Source of the DNA: Pseudarthrobacter oxydans
GTDB taxonomy: Bacteria > Actinomycetota > Actinomycetes > Actinomycetales > Micrococcaceae
Reading direction: 5' to 3'
Length of the DNA stretch: 64,000 bases
NCBI RefSeq assembly: GCF_013314975.1
Contig: NZ_JABTYH010000017.1
Span: forward strand, 1-64,000
In this document: positions 27,007 through 35,998 of the stretch, one piece after another
Position numbering within the stretch: the first letter of the stretch is position 1
Layout: each line of letters begins with the position of its first letter
Position numbers and translations under genes: made by a program
The notes under the pieces: generated by a model
The model's input: only the letters and a program-made list of their open reading frames with translations
Database searches by the model: none
What the model was told of the DNA's origin: nothing

Positions 27007-27906
27007 CTAGAAGAGCACGGTCGCGAAGGTCCCCACCTGGTTGAAGCCCACCCGCTCGTAGGTTGCCCGCGCCCGGGTGTTGAAGCCGTTGACGTAGAGG
27101 CTGGTGACGGGCGCGATCTTCCGTGCCTGCTCCACCACCGAAGCCATGTACCCGGCGCTCAGGCCCTGGCCCCGGTACACCGGGTTCATCCAGACACCCT
27201 GGATCTGCGTGACCTCGGAGGTGACGGCACCGAGCTCGGCCTTGAACACCACCTCGCGGGCTTCGTTCAGGTGCACCAGGGAGTGGCCCTGCCGGATCAG
27301 CCCTTCCACGCGGCGGCTGTAGAATTCCCTGCCGCCCAGGAAGGGTGAATACCCCACTTCCTCTTCGAACATGGCGGCGCAGGCCGGCAGGATGCGGTCG
27401 AAGTCCGCCAGGTTTCCACGCCCCAGCCCCGGGTTCGGCTCCACGGAGGGCGGCTCCGTGATGGTCATCAACGGCTGGTCTGGGCGGACTTCGTGCGCAC
27501 GGTGTCCCAGTTCAACAAGCTCCGCGTGCAGCGCGAGCACTGCGGTGGCCGGCCCGAAGGCGGATGCGTAGCGGCGTCCGGACCTGTTCGCGGCGGCAGC
27601 CACCACTCCGGCCAGGGTGGGATCAAGCTGGACCGGCACCAGGTTGGCTCCGGCCCAGCACGCACCGGCCAGGATGCCGTCGTCGAACACGCCCAGGACA
27701 CCGGCACCGCCGCTGGTGGGAGCGGCGGTGCCGGCTGCGCGCAGGTGCGCGAGGATGAACACGTTGGAGACCGGATCACGCTGCGCCAGGAGTACCAGGG
27801 CAGCAGTGTCGTCCCCGTCAAGGGTGCGGACGGAAATCCCCGGCGGGTCGGGGACGTCCTTACGAGACGCTAACCACGGGGCTACCCTTGACAGCATCTT
27901 CGCCAT
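27007..27906 (-). CDS. GNAT-family N-acetyltransferase with N-terminal DUF4081
   Basis: Predicted acetyltransferase of 299 aa. The N-terminal half ([36 protein letters not shown]) matches the DUF4081 region; the C-terminal half is a GNAT fold with the acetyl-CoA loop region [21 protein letters not shown] and [16 protein letters not shown]. Its acceptor is unknown. The gene overlaps the 3' end of ispG by 47 nt if ATG 27906 is used; an ATG three codons in is an alternative. The same neighbour of ispG is found in mycobacteria, so the coupling is conserved. Confidence 0.88.
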   Translation of the reverse strand: MAKMLSRVAPWLASRKDVPDPPGISVRTLDGDDTAALVLLAQRDPVSNVFILAHLRAAGTAAPTSGGAGVLGVFDDGILAGACWAGANLVPVQLDPTLAGVVAAAANRSGRRYASAFGPATAVLALHAELVELGHRAHEVRPDQPLMTITEPPSVEPNPGLGRGNLADFDRILPACAAMFEEEVGYSPFLGGREFYSRRVEGLIRQGHSLVHLNEAREVVFKAELGAVTSEVTQIQGVWMNPVYRGQGLSAGYMASVVEQARKIAPVTSLYVNGFNTRARATYERVGFNQVGTFATVLF

Positions 27907-29026
27907 CGGCCTCCCCCATCTCTTCCGCGATACGCATGGCCTCTTCGATCAGTGTCTCAACAATCTGGCTCTCGGGGACAGTCTTGATGACCTCGCCCTT
28001 CACAAAGATCTGGCCCTTGCCGTTGCCTGAGGCAACACCAAGATCGGCTTCGCGGGCTTCACCGGGTCCGTTCACCACGCAGCCCATGACGGCTACGCGC
28101 AGCGGAATCTCCATTCCCTCGAGCCCGGCAGTGACCTGCTCGGCCAGCGTGTACACGTCCACCTGGGCACGGCCGCAGGAGGGGCAGGAGACGATTTCGA
28201 GCTTGCGGGGACGCAGGTTGAGGGACTGAAGGATCTGGTTTCCCACCTTGATTTCCTCCACCGGCGGGGCCGAGAGGGATACCCGGATGGTGTCGCCGAT
28301 GCCCTTGGACAGGAGCGCGCCGAAGGCCGTGGCCGACTTGATGGTGCCCTGGAACGCCGGGCCGGCCTCGGTGACGCCAAGGTGCAGGGGCCAGTCGCCC
28401 TTTTCCGCCAGCATCTCGTAGGCCGCCACCATGATGACGGGGTCGTTGTGCTTGACCGAGATCTTGAAGTCGTGGAAACCATGCTCCTCGAAGAGGGACG
28501 CTTCCCAGACAGCAGATTCCACGAGGGCTTCGGGGGTGGCCTTGCCGTATTTCTTGAGGATGCCCGGTTCCAGGGATCCGGCGTTCACGCCAATGCGGAT
28601 GGACGTCCCGTGGTCGCGGGCGGCAGCTGCGATTTCCTTGACCTGGTCATCGAACTTGCGGATGTTGCCCGGGTTGACGCGCACTGCCGCGCAGCCGGCC
28701 TCGATCGCCGCGAAGACGTACTTGGGCTGGAAGTGGATGTCCGCAATCACCGGGATCTGCGACTTCCGGGCAATGATGGGCAGTGCCTCGGCATCGTCAG
28801 CGGAAGGGCAGGCGACGCGAACGATGTCGCAGCCGGACGCTGTCAGTTCCGCAATCTGCTGCAGGGTGGCGTTGATGTCCGTGGTGGGGGTGGTGGTCAT
28901 GGACTGCACGCTGATGGGCGAGTCAGATCCCACGCCCACGGAACCGACTTTGATCTGCCGGGTCTTGCGGCGGGGGGCAAGGACGGGTGGCGGTGCTGAG
29001 GGCATTCCCAGGCTGACCGAGGTCAC
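27860..29026 (-). CDS. ispG: 4-hydroxy-3-methylbut-2-enyl-diphosphate synthase (flavodoxin/ferredoxin)
   Basis: Fe-S enzyme converting MEcPP to HMBPP, the penultimate step of the MEP isoprenoid pathway. The 388-aa product has the TIM-barrel core ([32 protein letters not shown]) and the cluster ligands C281 and C284 (CPSCGR), C316 and E323 ([10 protein letters not shown]). GTG 29024-29026 follows an AGGAG box. dxr, another MEP gene, lies 4 kb upstream on the same strand; the intervening genes are lineage-specific insertions into the usual dxr-rip1-ispG order. Confidence 0.97.
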   Translation of the reverse strand: MTSVSLGMPSAPPPVLAPRRKTRQIKVGSVGVGSDSPISVQSMTTTPTTDINATLQQIAELTASGCDIVRVACPSADDAEALPIIARKSQIPVIADIHFQPKYVFAAIEAGCAAVRVNPGNIRKFDDQVKEIAAAARDHGTSIRIGVNAGSLEPGILKKYGKATPEALVESAVWEASLFEEHGFHDFKISVKHNDPVIMVAAYEMLAEKGDWPLHLGVTEAGPAFQGTIKSATAFGALLSKGIGDTIRVSLSAPPVEEIKVGNQILQSLNLRPRKLEIVSCPSCGRAQVDVYTLAEQVTAGLEGMEIPLRVAVMGCVVNGPGEAREADLGVASGNGKGQIFVKGEVIKTVPESQIVETLIEEAMRIAEEMGEADGEDAVKGSPVVSVS

Positions 29027-29059
29027 GTGGACTCCTAGAGATTGAAAAAGGGAGGCGGC

Positions 29060-29353
29060 TTAGGCGGTGAGGCCGGCGAGCACGCCGATGATGGGTGACC
29101 ACTCCGTGATGCGTGTCCCGGCGATGACTCCGGCAGCGGCGAAGGGATCCTGCTTAAGGATCGAGTTGAGGGCGGCCTCGTCTGCTGTCTTGAAGATCAG
29201 GAGCGCTCCCGCGCCGTCACCGTAAGGACCGCTGGCAAGGACTGCTCCATCCTCCGCCAGGCCCGCGAGCCATTCGCGGTGCGCTGGCCGGGCCTCGTTG
29301 CGGGCTTCTGTGGAATCGGCGGCATAAACGTACTCAACGGCAAAAACTGTCAT
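29060..29353 (-). CDS. YciI family protein
   Basis: Small alpha+beta protein of 97 aa of the dimeric ferredoxin-like YciI family. The pattern HREWLAGLAEDGAVLASGPY and the C-terminal DPFAAAGVIAGTRITEW are typical, including the conserved His and Asp proposed to form an active site. The reaction is not established for most members. Leaderless-type promoter (TAGGGT, 6 nt, ATG). It lies 33 nt upstream of ispG and may be co-transcribed with it. Confidence 0.85.
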   Translation of the reverse strand: MTVFAVEYVYAADSTEARNEARPAHREWLAGLAEDGAVLASGPYGDGAGALLIFKTADEAALNSILKQDPFAAAGVIAGTRITEWSPIIGVLAGLTA

Positions 29354-29359
29354 ACCGCT

Positions 29360-29365
29360 ACCCTA
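29360..29365 (-). promoter_or_regulatory. -10 box (TAGGGT), probable leaderless promoter of the yciI-like gene
   Basis: On the minus strand TAGGGT is followed by AGCGGT and the ATG at 29353. There is no Shine-Dalgarno sequence. Confidence 0.45.
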
Positions 29366-29450
29366 TCTCCCTGCCTGGCTTCGCACCCATCCGGAGTGTG
29401 GACTCGCCTGGCCGGAGGGGCTGTGCGGCAACGGAACAGGGTGCCCTGGC

Positions 29451-29966
29451 TCAGGCAAGGAAGAGGACCTTGATGGCTGCGGCTGTTCCTGCCGCCCACA
29501 GCATGGACGTGAGCGTTCCAATAATGAACCGTTCAGCCGCCACCGGTGTTTCCTTGAGCTCCGCGAACCGGCCCAGGCCCTTGATGGCCACGATGTAGGC
29601 GATGGCCACCGGCTGGCCGGTAAGGATGGCAAGGCACACCCCCAGCCGCTCGAGGATGCCGATGATGGCACCGCCCCGAAGGATCCGCTGGGTGGGAGCG
29701 GCCGGTCCGGAGCCGGCAGAACCCGACGGCGGCGCATCGGCGGCTGCGGTCAGCTCGCCATCGACACCCTGGGACCCGCCGGCTGGCGGCAGGTCAACCG
29801 TCACATCCGCGGACGGATCCTCGGCGGCCCTTGTGGCATCCTCCGCAGCCTTGGCTGCGTCTGCCCTGTCATCGATGGTCCTTGCCAACCGGAACACCAG
29901 TGCGGTGACTGGCCACCCGGCGAATCCGGCAACGAGCAGCGCAACCGTAATCCAGAGTGCGTTCAC
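29451..29966 (-). CDS. Membrane protein paired with the SatD-like gene (DUF3307-like C-terminus)
   Basis: The 171-aa product has one N-terminal membrane segment (about 3-27), a polar Asp/Pro/Ala-rich linker (30-95) and two C-terminal hydrophobic stretches, ILERLGVCLAILTGQPVAIA and FIIGTLTSMLWAAGTAAAI. The ERLG...KGLGRF...FIIGT pattern resembles the end of DUF3307 proteins, which are found next to SatD-like genes in other bacteria; that comparison is from memory. GTG 29964-29966 with AAGGA upstream overlaps the SatD-like stop by 4 nt (GTGA), so the pair is coupled. Confidence 0.68.
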   Translation of the reverse strand: MNALWITVALLVAGFAGWPVTALVFRLARTIDDRADAAKAAEDATRAAEDPSADVTVDLPPAGGSQGVDGELTAAADAPPSGSAGSGPAAPTQRILRGGAIIGILERLGVCLAILTGQPVAIAYIVAIKGLGRFAELKETPVAAERFIIGTLTSMLWAAGTAAAIKVLFLA

Positions 29967-30640
29967 TGGTTTCCTTCCGTTGAAGTGCGGGCGGCCAGGG
30001 AGTGCGCGTAGTCCAGCAGCATGGCGGCTGCCGGCCTCGCCGCCCATTCTTCCTGCCACCCGGACCGCAGCACGGCACGGCTCACCGACTGTTCGGTTAT
30101 TCCCAACTCCCGGGAAACCTGCTTCTGGCTGCCATGCCTGGCTTCACCCTGGATGGCCCGCAGCCGGTCCACCACCCGCCACTGAGCCTGGGTGCGCTGC
30201 TGCACCAGGCGTCCGATCAGGCGGAGCACCGCCTGGGCATTGGCGCTGGCCATGGCGTCCTCCCCGGCGTGGGCTTGAAGATCCTTGCTGCGGACCATGG
30301 TGCCGGACACCACTGACAACGGAACCTGGCCGGCGGCGCCCTTGGCGAGTTCCACGGCTTTGCGGGCCGCCACGAAGCCGCTGCCGGAGCCCTCGCGCGG
30401 GCTGGCACCGGGTGCCAGCCCCACCGCCCCGATTCCTATGCCCACATACCAGTGCCCGTCGCGGAGCGCGTGCAGTGCCACATCCACCACATCGGCAGCC
30501 TGTTCCACCACTCCCTGGAGTTCATCGCCGACTGAACGCTCGAAGGGCACGGGCGTAAGGTTCCGCAAGGCGGCGATCAGTTCCGGGACGCGGTCGATAT
30601 CGGAGGTGCTGCCCTGCTGGTCGATGGTGAGGACGTACAT
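29963..30640 (-). CDS. SatD-like protein with C-terminal helix-turn-helix
   Basis: The 225-aa product starts MYVLTIDQQGS and has an N-terminal domain (residues 1-120) with FERSVGDELQGVV and HWYVGIGIGAV, similar to SatD-family proteins named from the Streptococcus mutans acid-tolerance locus. The C-terminus (about 160-200) carries a clear helix-turn-helix, SQKQVSRELGITEQSVSRAV. The molecular role is unknown; DNA binding is predicted. The N-terminal fold may bind a nucleotide, as in cyclase-like domains, but I see no proof. The gene has a TACGGT box 6 nt before its ATG and an AT-rich upstream region with repeats. Confidence 0.72.
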   Translation of the reverse strand: MYVLTIDQQGSTSDIDRVPELIAALRNLTPVPFERSVGDELQGVVEQAADVVDVALHALRDGHWYVGIGIGAVGLAPGASPREGSGSGFVAARKAVELAKGAAGQVPLSVVSGTMVRSKDLQAHAGEDAMASANAQAVLRLIGRLVQQRTQAQWRVVDRLRAIQGEARHGSQKQVSRELGITEQSVSRAVLRSGWQEEWAARPAAAMLLDYAHSLAARTSTEGNQ

Positions 30641-30646
30641 GCCCTA

Positions 30647-30652
30647 ACCGTA
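30647..30652 (-). promoter_or_regulatory. -10 box (TACGGT), probable leaderless promoter of the SatD-like gene
   Basis: On the minus strand TACGGT is followed by TAGGGC and the ATG at 30640. Confidence 0.45.
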
Positions 30653-30660
30653 CGCAGGTG

Positions 30661-30725
30661 AGTATCGCTAATCAAACATATCTGGCTGATTATTTAATAT
30701 CAGTCGAAATAGGCTGATTTTTGGC
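30661..30725 (-). promoter_or_regulatory. AT-rich upstream region with repeated GGCTGATT motifs
   Basis: This short stretch is strikingly AT-rich for the window. GGCTGATT occurs exactly at 30684-30691 and 30712-30719 (28 nt apart), and a weaker copy, CGCTAATC, lies at 30666-30673. On the minus strand the copies read AATCAGCC. They precede the SatD-like gene, whose product has a helix-turn-helix, so an autoregulatory operator is the simplest reading. Confidence 0.5.
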
Positions 30726-30727
30726 AG

Positions 30728-31405
30728 TCACCCTGCAGGAGGCAACTCCCGCCCCTTCCGGGTACCACGCCAGGCAATCCCACCGGCGGCCACGGCCAGC
30801 AGCGCAGCTCCGGCGCTTTGCGTGGGCAGGCTGCTCCCCGTAGTTGCCAGCCCCATGACCACCCCGAGGGCATAAAACACGACGGCGCCGGCCACCCACA
30901 GTGCTCCTGCCCACCGCGGGAGCATGCGTGAACGCCAGGCCGCGACGCCGAGCAGGACAGTCCCGGCAAAAGCAAGCAGGAGCCCGGCCATAAACGCCGC
31001 CGACATCGATCCAGGGAACTCAAGCTGCATGACATCCTGGTTTCCCGCCAGGTAAGCCCTGCCCACTGCCGGAGTCACGAAGGTGGAAACAACTGCAGGC
31101 ACCAACAGCAGCGTGGTACCGGCAACCGCCATGACCATTGCCGCCAGCGCCAGGCGTCCTGACTGGCTGCCCGCCAGAAAACAGCCCAGCGCAAAGAGCC
31201 CGAAGACCGCCAGGAGGGTGCCTCCCGTACTGCCGACGAGATGGCTGACCTGATAGGAGTCCGAACTGACGAACCGGGCCCAGGCTGCGGGGTCAATCTC
31301 CTGGTCCGGCTGGGGCTCCAGGGAAGACCATGCGGTGAGAAGCCAGGATGCAGGCAGCACCCACAGTCCCGCGCGGATCCAGCGGCCGGTGTCCTGCGGA
31401 TTCAT
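30728..31405 (-). CDS. Six-segment membrane protein of unknown function
   Basis: Function not recognised. The 225-aa product has about six hydrophobic segments (12-30, 58-78, 85-110, 134-156, 164-184, 193-210), with a soluble loop containing EPQPDQEIDPAAWARFVSS after the first. Its pattern of an initial helix, an extracytoplasmic loop and five further helices resembles general actinobacterial DUF4386-like membrane proteins, but I cannot assign it. ATG 31403-31405. It sits between the site-2 protease gene and the SatD-like gene, all on one strand. Confidence 0.7.
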   Translation of the reverse strand: MNPQDTGRWIRAGLWVLPASWLLTAWSSLEPQPDQEIDPAAWARFVSSDSYQVSHLVGSTGGTLLAVFGLFALGCFLAGSQSGRLALAAMVMAVAGTTLLLVPAVVSTFVTPAVGRAYLAGNQDVMQLEFPGSMSAAFMAGLLLAFAGTVLLGVAAWRSRMLPRWAGALWVAGAVVFYALGVVMGLATTGSSLPTQSAGAALLAVAAGGIAWRGTRKGRELPPAG

Positions 31406-31461
31406 GTGGGCGCCCTTCCTGAAGTGGCTGCACGGCGTCCCTCCGGATGGAGGACCCAGTG

Positions 31462-32793
31462 TCAGCCGAAGAGGTTCACCGGCTTCACGATGTCGGCGTA
31501 GATGAGGAGGGCGCTCATGCCCATCAGCAGGGCGGCCACCACGTAGGTCACAGGCAGCAGCTTGGCGATGTCGAACGCGCCCGGGTCGGGTTTGCCAAAC
31601 AGCTTGGCCACCTGGCGCCGCGCCCCCTCGTACAGGGCACCGGCAACGTGGCCGCCGTCGAGGGGCAGCAGCGGTATCAGGTTGAAGACAGCGAGTGCGA
31701 AGTTCAGGCCCGCCAGCAGCCCGATCAGTGCGGCCAGCCGGGACTGCACCGGGATTTCTTCCATGGCGGCAACTTCCCCGGCGACGCGTCCTACGCCCAC
31801 CACGCTGATGGGGCCGTTGGGGTCGCGGGGTTCCTCGCTGAAGGCAGCCTTTGCCACACCCACCACGCGGGCCGGCAGGTTGAACACTACGCCTGCCACC
31901 TGGCGGATGTTCTCCCCCGCCATGGGCAGGACGGACGACGCCGGCTGGGCCACAAGTTCGGTCTGGGAGCCGATGCCGAGGAAGCCGACGTCCTGGTAGC
32001 GGAGGGTGCCGGCGTCGTCCGTTTCCTGGCGGCCGTCCGCCCCGATGACGGGCCGGGCCGACAGCACCGGGGTCACCGTGGTGGACACCTGGGCGCCGTC
32101 CCGCTCAACGGTAATGCCCACCTCGCGCCCTGCGGAGGCCCGGATCCATTCCGTCAGCTGGTCCCAGCCGGTCACGGCTTTGCCGTCGAAGGAGGTGATC
32201 CTGTCGTTGGGCCTGAGGCCGGCCGCGGCAGCGGGCGTGGGCTGGCAATCCGCCGAATCCGGGTCCACGGTCTCCCCAGCCGCCACCTGGCATTTGGACA
32301 CCTCGGAGATGGTGGTGGTGGCTGTGGCCACGCCAAAGCCCATGAGCAGGACAGCGGTGAGGAGCACGCCGAGGACCATGTTCATGGCCGGACCGCCCAG
32401 CATCACGATGACCTTCTTCCAGACCGGCAGCCGGTAGAACACCCGCTTCCCGTCACCCGGCCCCACTTCCTCGTGGGCCATGGACCGGGCTTCGGTGGCC
32501 AGGGTCTGGAACATGCCGGTGCTGGAGGGGCGGACGGAGCCGTCGTCCTTGTTGGGCGGGTACATGCCGATCATGGACACGAAGCCACCCAGCGGGATGG
32601 CCTTCACACCGTATTCGGTTTCACCCTTCCGCCTGGACCAGAGGGTGGGGCCGAAGCCGATCATGTATTTGGTGACGCGGACCTTGAACAGCTTGGCGGG
32701 CACCAGGTGCCCCACTTCGTGCAGCGCAATGGACACGGCAATGCCGATCGCCACAAAGACGACGCCGAGGACAAAAAGGAGGACGGGGGTCAT
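31462..32793 (-). CDS. Site-2 intramembrane metalloprotease (RseP/Rip1-like, M50)
   Basis: Zinc intramembrane protease that cleaves anti-sigma factors after site-1 processing; the mycobacterial counterpart is Rip1. The 443-aa product has the HEVGH zinc site (H25, E26, H29) in its first membrane helix, a PDZ domain (about 190-260, GLRPNDRITSFDGKAVTGWDQL), the second-half metal motif NLIPLLPLDGGHV, and C-terminal membrane segments. It starts 17 nt after the dxr stop, so the genes form an operon, as in mycobacteria. No anti-sigma factor gene is in the window. Confidence 0.94.
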   Translation of the reverse strand: MTPVLLFVLGVVFVAIGIAVSIALHEVGHLVPAKLFKVRVTKYMIGFGPTLWSRRKGETEYGVKAIPLGGFVSMIGMYPPNKDDGSVRPSSTGMFQTLATEARSMAHEEVGPGDGKRVFYRLPVWKKVIVMLGGPAMNMVLGVLLTAVLLMGFGVATATTTISEVSKCQVAAGETVDPDSADCQPTPAAAAGLRPNDRITSFDGKAVTGWDQLTEWIRASAGREVGITVERDGAQVSTTVTPVLSARPVIGADGRQETDDAGTLRYQDVGFLGIGSQTELVAQPASSVLPMAGENIRQVAGVVFNLPARVVGVAKAAFSEEPRDPNGPISVVGVGRVAGEVAAMEEIPVQSRLAALIGLLAGLNFALAVFNLIPLLPLDGGHVAGALYEGARRQVAKLFGKPDPGAFDIAKLLPVTYVVAALLMGMSALLIYADIVKPVNLFG

Positions 32794-32810
32794 TGACGTG
32801 CTGCTGCTTC

Positions 32811-33995
32811 CTAGAGACTTCTGACTGCTAAACGTTCGTTGGCGCGGGCACGTGCCCAGCTTTCAGCATCCAGCACTGACTCCACCGTCAGCCCGGAGGA
32901 CCCTGGGTGTTCGCTGAGGACGGCATCGATCGTGTCCACAATGTCCGTAAACCTGATGCGCCCGGCGTGGAAGGCTGTGACGGCTTCCTCGTTCGCGGCG
33001 TTGAACACGGCGGGGAACGTGCTGCCCAGCCCCGCTGCGTGTTTGGCGAGTCCGACGGCGGGAAAGGCTTCCGTGTCCAGTGGCTCGAAGGTCCAGGTGG
33101 CCGCGCGCGTCCAGTCGCAGGCAGCGGCGGCTTTGGGCACCCGGTCCGGCCAGCCCAGTCCCAGCGCGATGGGGAGCCGCATGTCCGGCGGGGATGCCTG
33201 GGCGATGATGGAACCGTCGATGAACTGCACCATGGAGTGCACCACGGACTGGGGATGGACCACCACGTCGATCCGGTCGAGCGGCACGTCGAAGAGCAGG
33301 TGCGCCTCGATGACTTCCAGGCCCTTGTTGACGAGCGTGGCCGAGTTGGTGGTGACCATGACGCCCATGTCCCAGGTGGGGTGGGCCAGGGCTTCCTGCG
33401 GGGTGACCCCGTGCAGTTCGTCCCTGTTCCTGCCGCGGAAGGGACCGCCGGAGGCGGTCAGGATGAGTTTTTCCACTTCCCCGGCCGAGCCCGAGCGCAG
33501 GCACTGGGCGATGGCTGAATGCTCGGAGTCGACGGGTACGATCTGCCCTTCCCGGGCGGCAGCCTTCACCAGCGATCCGCCCACAATGAGGGATTCCTTG
33601 TTGGCCAGGGCCAGTGTGGCGCCGGAGCGCAGGGCGGCCAGCGTGGGGGCCAGTCCGATCGATCCGGTAATTCCGTTGAGCACCACGTCCGCCTCGACGC
33701 CGGCGACCTGCGTGGAGGCGTCCGGTCCGGCGATGATCTCCGGCCGGTAGCCGGGCTTTCCCGCCGCCGCGGCAGCGTCGGCCACCAGCGATGCCAGCTT
33801 TCCGGGGTCACCGCCGGCAATGCCGATCACGGACGCGCCGGTGTGCACTGCCTGGCGGGCGAGGAGCTCCAGGTTGCCTCCCCCGGCGCTGAGGGCCACC
33901 ACCTCGAAAAGGTGCGGGGCGCCGTCGACGACGTCAATCGCCTGGGTGCCGATGGAACCGGTGGATCCGAGGAGGACGATTCTGCGTGGCTGCAT
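32811..33995 (-). CDS. dxr: 1-deoxy-D-xylulose 5-phosphate reductoisomerase
   Basis: NADPH- and metal-dependent second enzyme of the MEP isoprenoid pathway. The 394-aa product begins with the nucleotide-binding [19 protein letters not shown], and carries [12 protein letters not shown], the metal and substrate residues in [13 protein letters not shown] and [10 protein letters not shown], and the [14 protein letters not shown] stretch. ATG 33993-33995 is the only sensible start. It is transcribed with the site-2 protease gene downstream and shares the pathway with ispG. Confidence 0.98.
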   Translation of the reverse strand: MQPRRIVLLGSTGSIGTQAIDVVDGAPHLFEVVALSAGGGNLELLARQAVHTGASVIGIAGGDPGKLASLVADAAAAAGKPGYRPEIIAGPDASTQVAGVEADVVLNGITGSIGLAPTLAALRSGATLALANKESLIVGGSLVKAAAREGQIVPVDSEHSAIAQCLRSGSAGEVEKLILTASGGPFRGRNRDELHGVTPQEALAHPTWDMGVMVTTNSATLVNKGLEVIEAHLLFDVPLDRIDVVVHPQSVVHSMVQFIDGSIIAQASPPDMRLPIALGLGWPDRVPKAAAACDWTRAATWTFEPLDTEAFPAVGLAKHAAGLGSTFPAVFNAANEEAVTAFHAGRIRFTDIVDTIDAVLSEHPGSSGLTVESVLDAESWARARANERLAVRSL

Positions 33996-34029
33996 TGCTT
34001 AAGTATCCCGCACCGTGCTGCCCGGCCGT

Positions 34030-35118
34030 TCAGGACTTTCCGAGCTGTGATTCAGGCCGCAGCACAGCGGGCACGACGCCGGACAGTGCTGTTTCCGCCA
34101 GCGCCTCGCCCAGTGCCGGTGCCTGCTTGAAGAGGTTGTGCCCGGCCACGGCGCTGACGCTGCCGGCAGACCAGATTCCCACCCCGTCATCGCCCCACGG
34201 CAGCCGGGTGACCCAGCAGTGGACGTAGCCGGCCGGTACGGGATCCAGGCCGGGGAGCGCGGTCCGCACGTAGGCTGCCGCACGTGCCGCCAACGACTCC
34301 AGCGCCGCCGGGTCGGCGAGGCTGCCGTCCTGGCGCACTTCGGTTGTTTCGCTCAGGCCCACCGAGTAGCGCAGGTTGTCGGCCGAGGGCGCCGCGTAAA
34401 CGCCCGTCTCCCCGAATACCCCGCTGCCGTCCTGGAATGTTGGCAGCGGAGCGGGCTGGACATCCCGCACGCGGAACGTCACGCGGGCGTGCGCGGCGAG
34501 TTCCACAGGAATGTCCAGTCCGGCGCCCCGTGCCAGGGCTGCCGTGCCGCGCCCGGCGCACAGGACCGCGTGGTCGAACCTGTCCACGCGGGTCCCGGTC
34601 CGGACCTCCACGCCCTGGCCGGCAGCGGGCCGGACCGCCATGACGTGGTCCGCCACGAGGGCGTCCCCGAGCTTGCCCGCCAGGGCCTCGAATGCGGCGC
34701 GGGTCTGGATTGCCCCGCCGTGGGCATCGAGCATCGCCTTGCCCTGGAAGTCCGCGAGGATCGGCAGCGCGGCCGCAAGTTGTCCGGGTGCCAGCAGCTT
34801 TACGGGAACTTCCGGCAGGCCGCTGAGAACGCGGAGCTTGTCCTCCACGCTGTCCCCGATAGCCACCGCACCGGCGCTGGAGACCAGTTCCACGCCGAAC
34901 TCCGCCTCCCACTCCCGCCAGAGGGCGCGGCTGTGACGCACAAACGCGGCCAGCCGGACGTCGTCGTGGGCGTGCCGGAAGATCCTCGACTCCCCGGCCG
35001 ACTGCCCTGAGCCCGGGGTCCCGGACTCGTAGACGGTGACGTCCGCACCTGCCTTCTGGAGGAAATGGGCTGCGGACAGCCCGACGATACCTGCACCTAT
35101 TACCGCAACACGTGTCAT
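34030..35118 (-). CDS. FAD-dependent amine/amino-acid oxidase (DAO/sarcosine oxidase-like)
   Basis: Flavoprotein of 362 aa in the DadA/MTOX/sarcosine-oxidase group. The N-terminal Rossmann motif VAVIGAGIVGLSAAHFLQKAG and the following GESRIFRHAH segment, typical of monomeric sarcosine and N-methyltryptophan oxidases, are clear. The C-terminus has CWVTRLPWGDDG and VSAVAGHNLFKQAPALGEALAE. The substrate cannot be fixed. ATG 35116-35118 is chosen because the family starts exactly at the Rossmann strand; the long frame upstream is antisense-like filler over the TSUP gene. It ends 35 nt before dxr. Confidence 0.87.
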   Translation of the reverse strand: MTRVAVIGAGIVGLSAAHFLQKAGADVTVYESGTPGSGQSAGESRIFRHAHDDVRLAAFVRHSRALWREWEAEFGVELVSSAGAVAIGDSVEDKLRVLSGLPEVPVKLLAPGQLAAALPILADFQGKAMLDAHGGAIQTRAAFEALAGKLGDALVADHVMAVRPAAGQGVEVRTGTRVDRFDHAVLCAGRGTAALARGAGLDIPVELAAHARVTFRVRDVQPAPLPTFQDGSGVFGETGVYAAPSADNLRYSVGLSETTEVRQDGSLADPAALESLAARAAAYVRTALPGLDPVPAGYVHCWVTRLPWGDDGVGIWSAGSVSAVAGHNLFKQAPALGEALAETALSGVVPAVLRPESQLGKS

Positions 35119-35165
35119 GGATCCAGCAAAACATGTTTGTGCGGGCCGGGCACCCGGCCAAGCAC

Positions 35166-35909
35166 TCAGGCAGCCACGAGTTCCAGCAGGCCCTTGGCCA
35201 GCGTGGCCACGGCACCCAGGTAGGCAATGACCGTGACGATGCGGCGGGCGGACGCGGGGCGCACCCGGCCGGCCAGCAGGTCGCCGGCAACAATGCCCGT
35301 CACCATCGCCGCCAGGATCGCCAGCCACTGCCAGCCTTCCAACGCGGGCACGTGCCCGCCGGACAGCACGTATTTGCTGAGCAGCGACGTGAAGCCGGTG
35401 GTGATGAAATACGGCTGCAGGGTGGCGCTGAAGCTCTTCTGCTCCCAGCGGGTGGCAATGGCATAGGCCGTAATGGCAGGACCGCCTACGCCCGCTGCGG
35501 CATTCATCAGGCCGCTGGAGAACCCCAGGGATGCCATGGGGACGGGGCCGCTGGCACGCCAGGAACTCCGGGTCAGCCGCTGGGACACGAGCAGGGCGGT
35601 GATGAGCAGGACGCCGATGCAGATCTCCAGCGGGGCCTCCGGGACATTACTCGCCAGCCAGGCGCCGGGCAGTACGCCGGCCAACGCTGCGAGCGCCAGC
35701 CCGAAGTACTTCTTCCAGGCCACGTGCCGCCACACCCGGGAGAGGATAAGGAGCGACGACGTGGCGCCGCAAAGGTTGATGATCATCACGCCGTCGAAAG
35801 GGCCCAGGAGCACCACCAGCACCGGGGAAACGAGCAGCCCAAAGCCCAGGCCCGCGATCCGCTGGGCCAGCGCGCCTGCAATAACGGCGACCAGCACCAG
35901 CACGAACAT
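35166..35909 (-). CDS. TauE/SafE (TSUP) family membrane transporter
   Basis: Second TSUP protein in the window, 247 aa with about eight membrane segments. Characteristic motifs are AGALAQRIAGLGFGLLVSPVLVVLLGP and GLMNAAAGVGGPAITAYA. Substrate unknown; family members move sulfite, organosulfonates or small organic anions. It lies 47 nt upstream of the flavin oxidase gene on the same strand, so co-transcription is possible. It is divergent from the lipase maturation factor-like gene, with a short imperfect tandem repeat between them. Confidence 0.87.
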   Translation of the reverse strand: MFVLVLVAVIAGALAQRIAGLGFGLLVSPVLVVLLGPFDGVMIINLCGATSSLLILSRVWRHVAWKKYFGLALAALAGVLPGAWLASNVPEAPLEICIGVLLITALLVSQRLTRSSWRASGPVPMASLGFSSGLMNAAAGVGGPAITAYAIATRWEQKSFSATLQPYFITTGFTSLLSKYVLSGGHVPALEGWQWLAILAAMVTGIVAGDLLAGRVRPASARRIVTVIAYLGAVATLAKGLLELVAA

Positions 35910-35921
35910 CCCTCGATCCTA

Positions 35922-35975
35922 GTGGCATTCCCCGGTGGCCTCCCGCGGTGGCATTCCCCTGTGGCCTCCCTGGCG
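35922..35975. repeat. Imperfect tandem duplication, about 26 nt
   Basis: The unit beginning GTGGCATTCCCC at 35922-35947 is repeated with a few changes at 35948-35975. It lies in the divergent promoter region between the TSUP gene and the lipase maturation factor-like gene and could be a duplicated operator or a slippage product. Confidence 0.55.
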
Positions 35976-35985
35976 GGGGTCGGCG

Positions 35986-35991
35986 TAACGT
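35986..35991 (+). promoter_or_regulatory. -10 box (TAACGT), probable leaderless promoter
   Basis: TAACGT is followed by a 7-nt spacer and the GTG at 35999. An upstream GTG at 35990 overlaps the box and is therefore a less likely start. Confidence 0.45.
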
Positions 35992-35998
35992 GGACTGC

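Noticed and set aside
31447..32796. 449-codon plus-strand open frame over the site-2 protease
   Set aside because: His/Gly/Asp-rich shadow; the minus-strand gene has HEVGH, PDZ and PLDGGH motifs.
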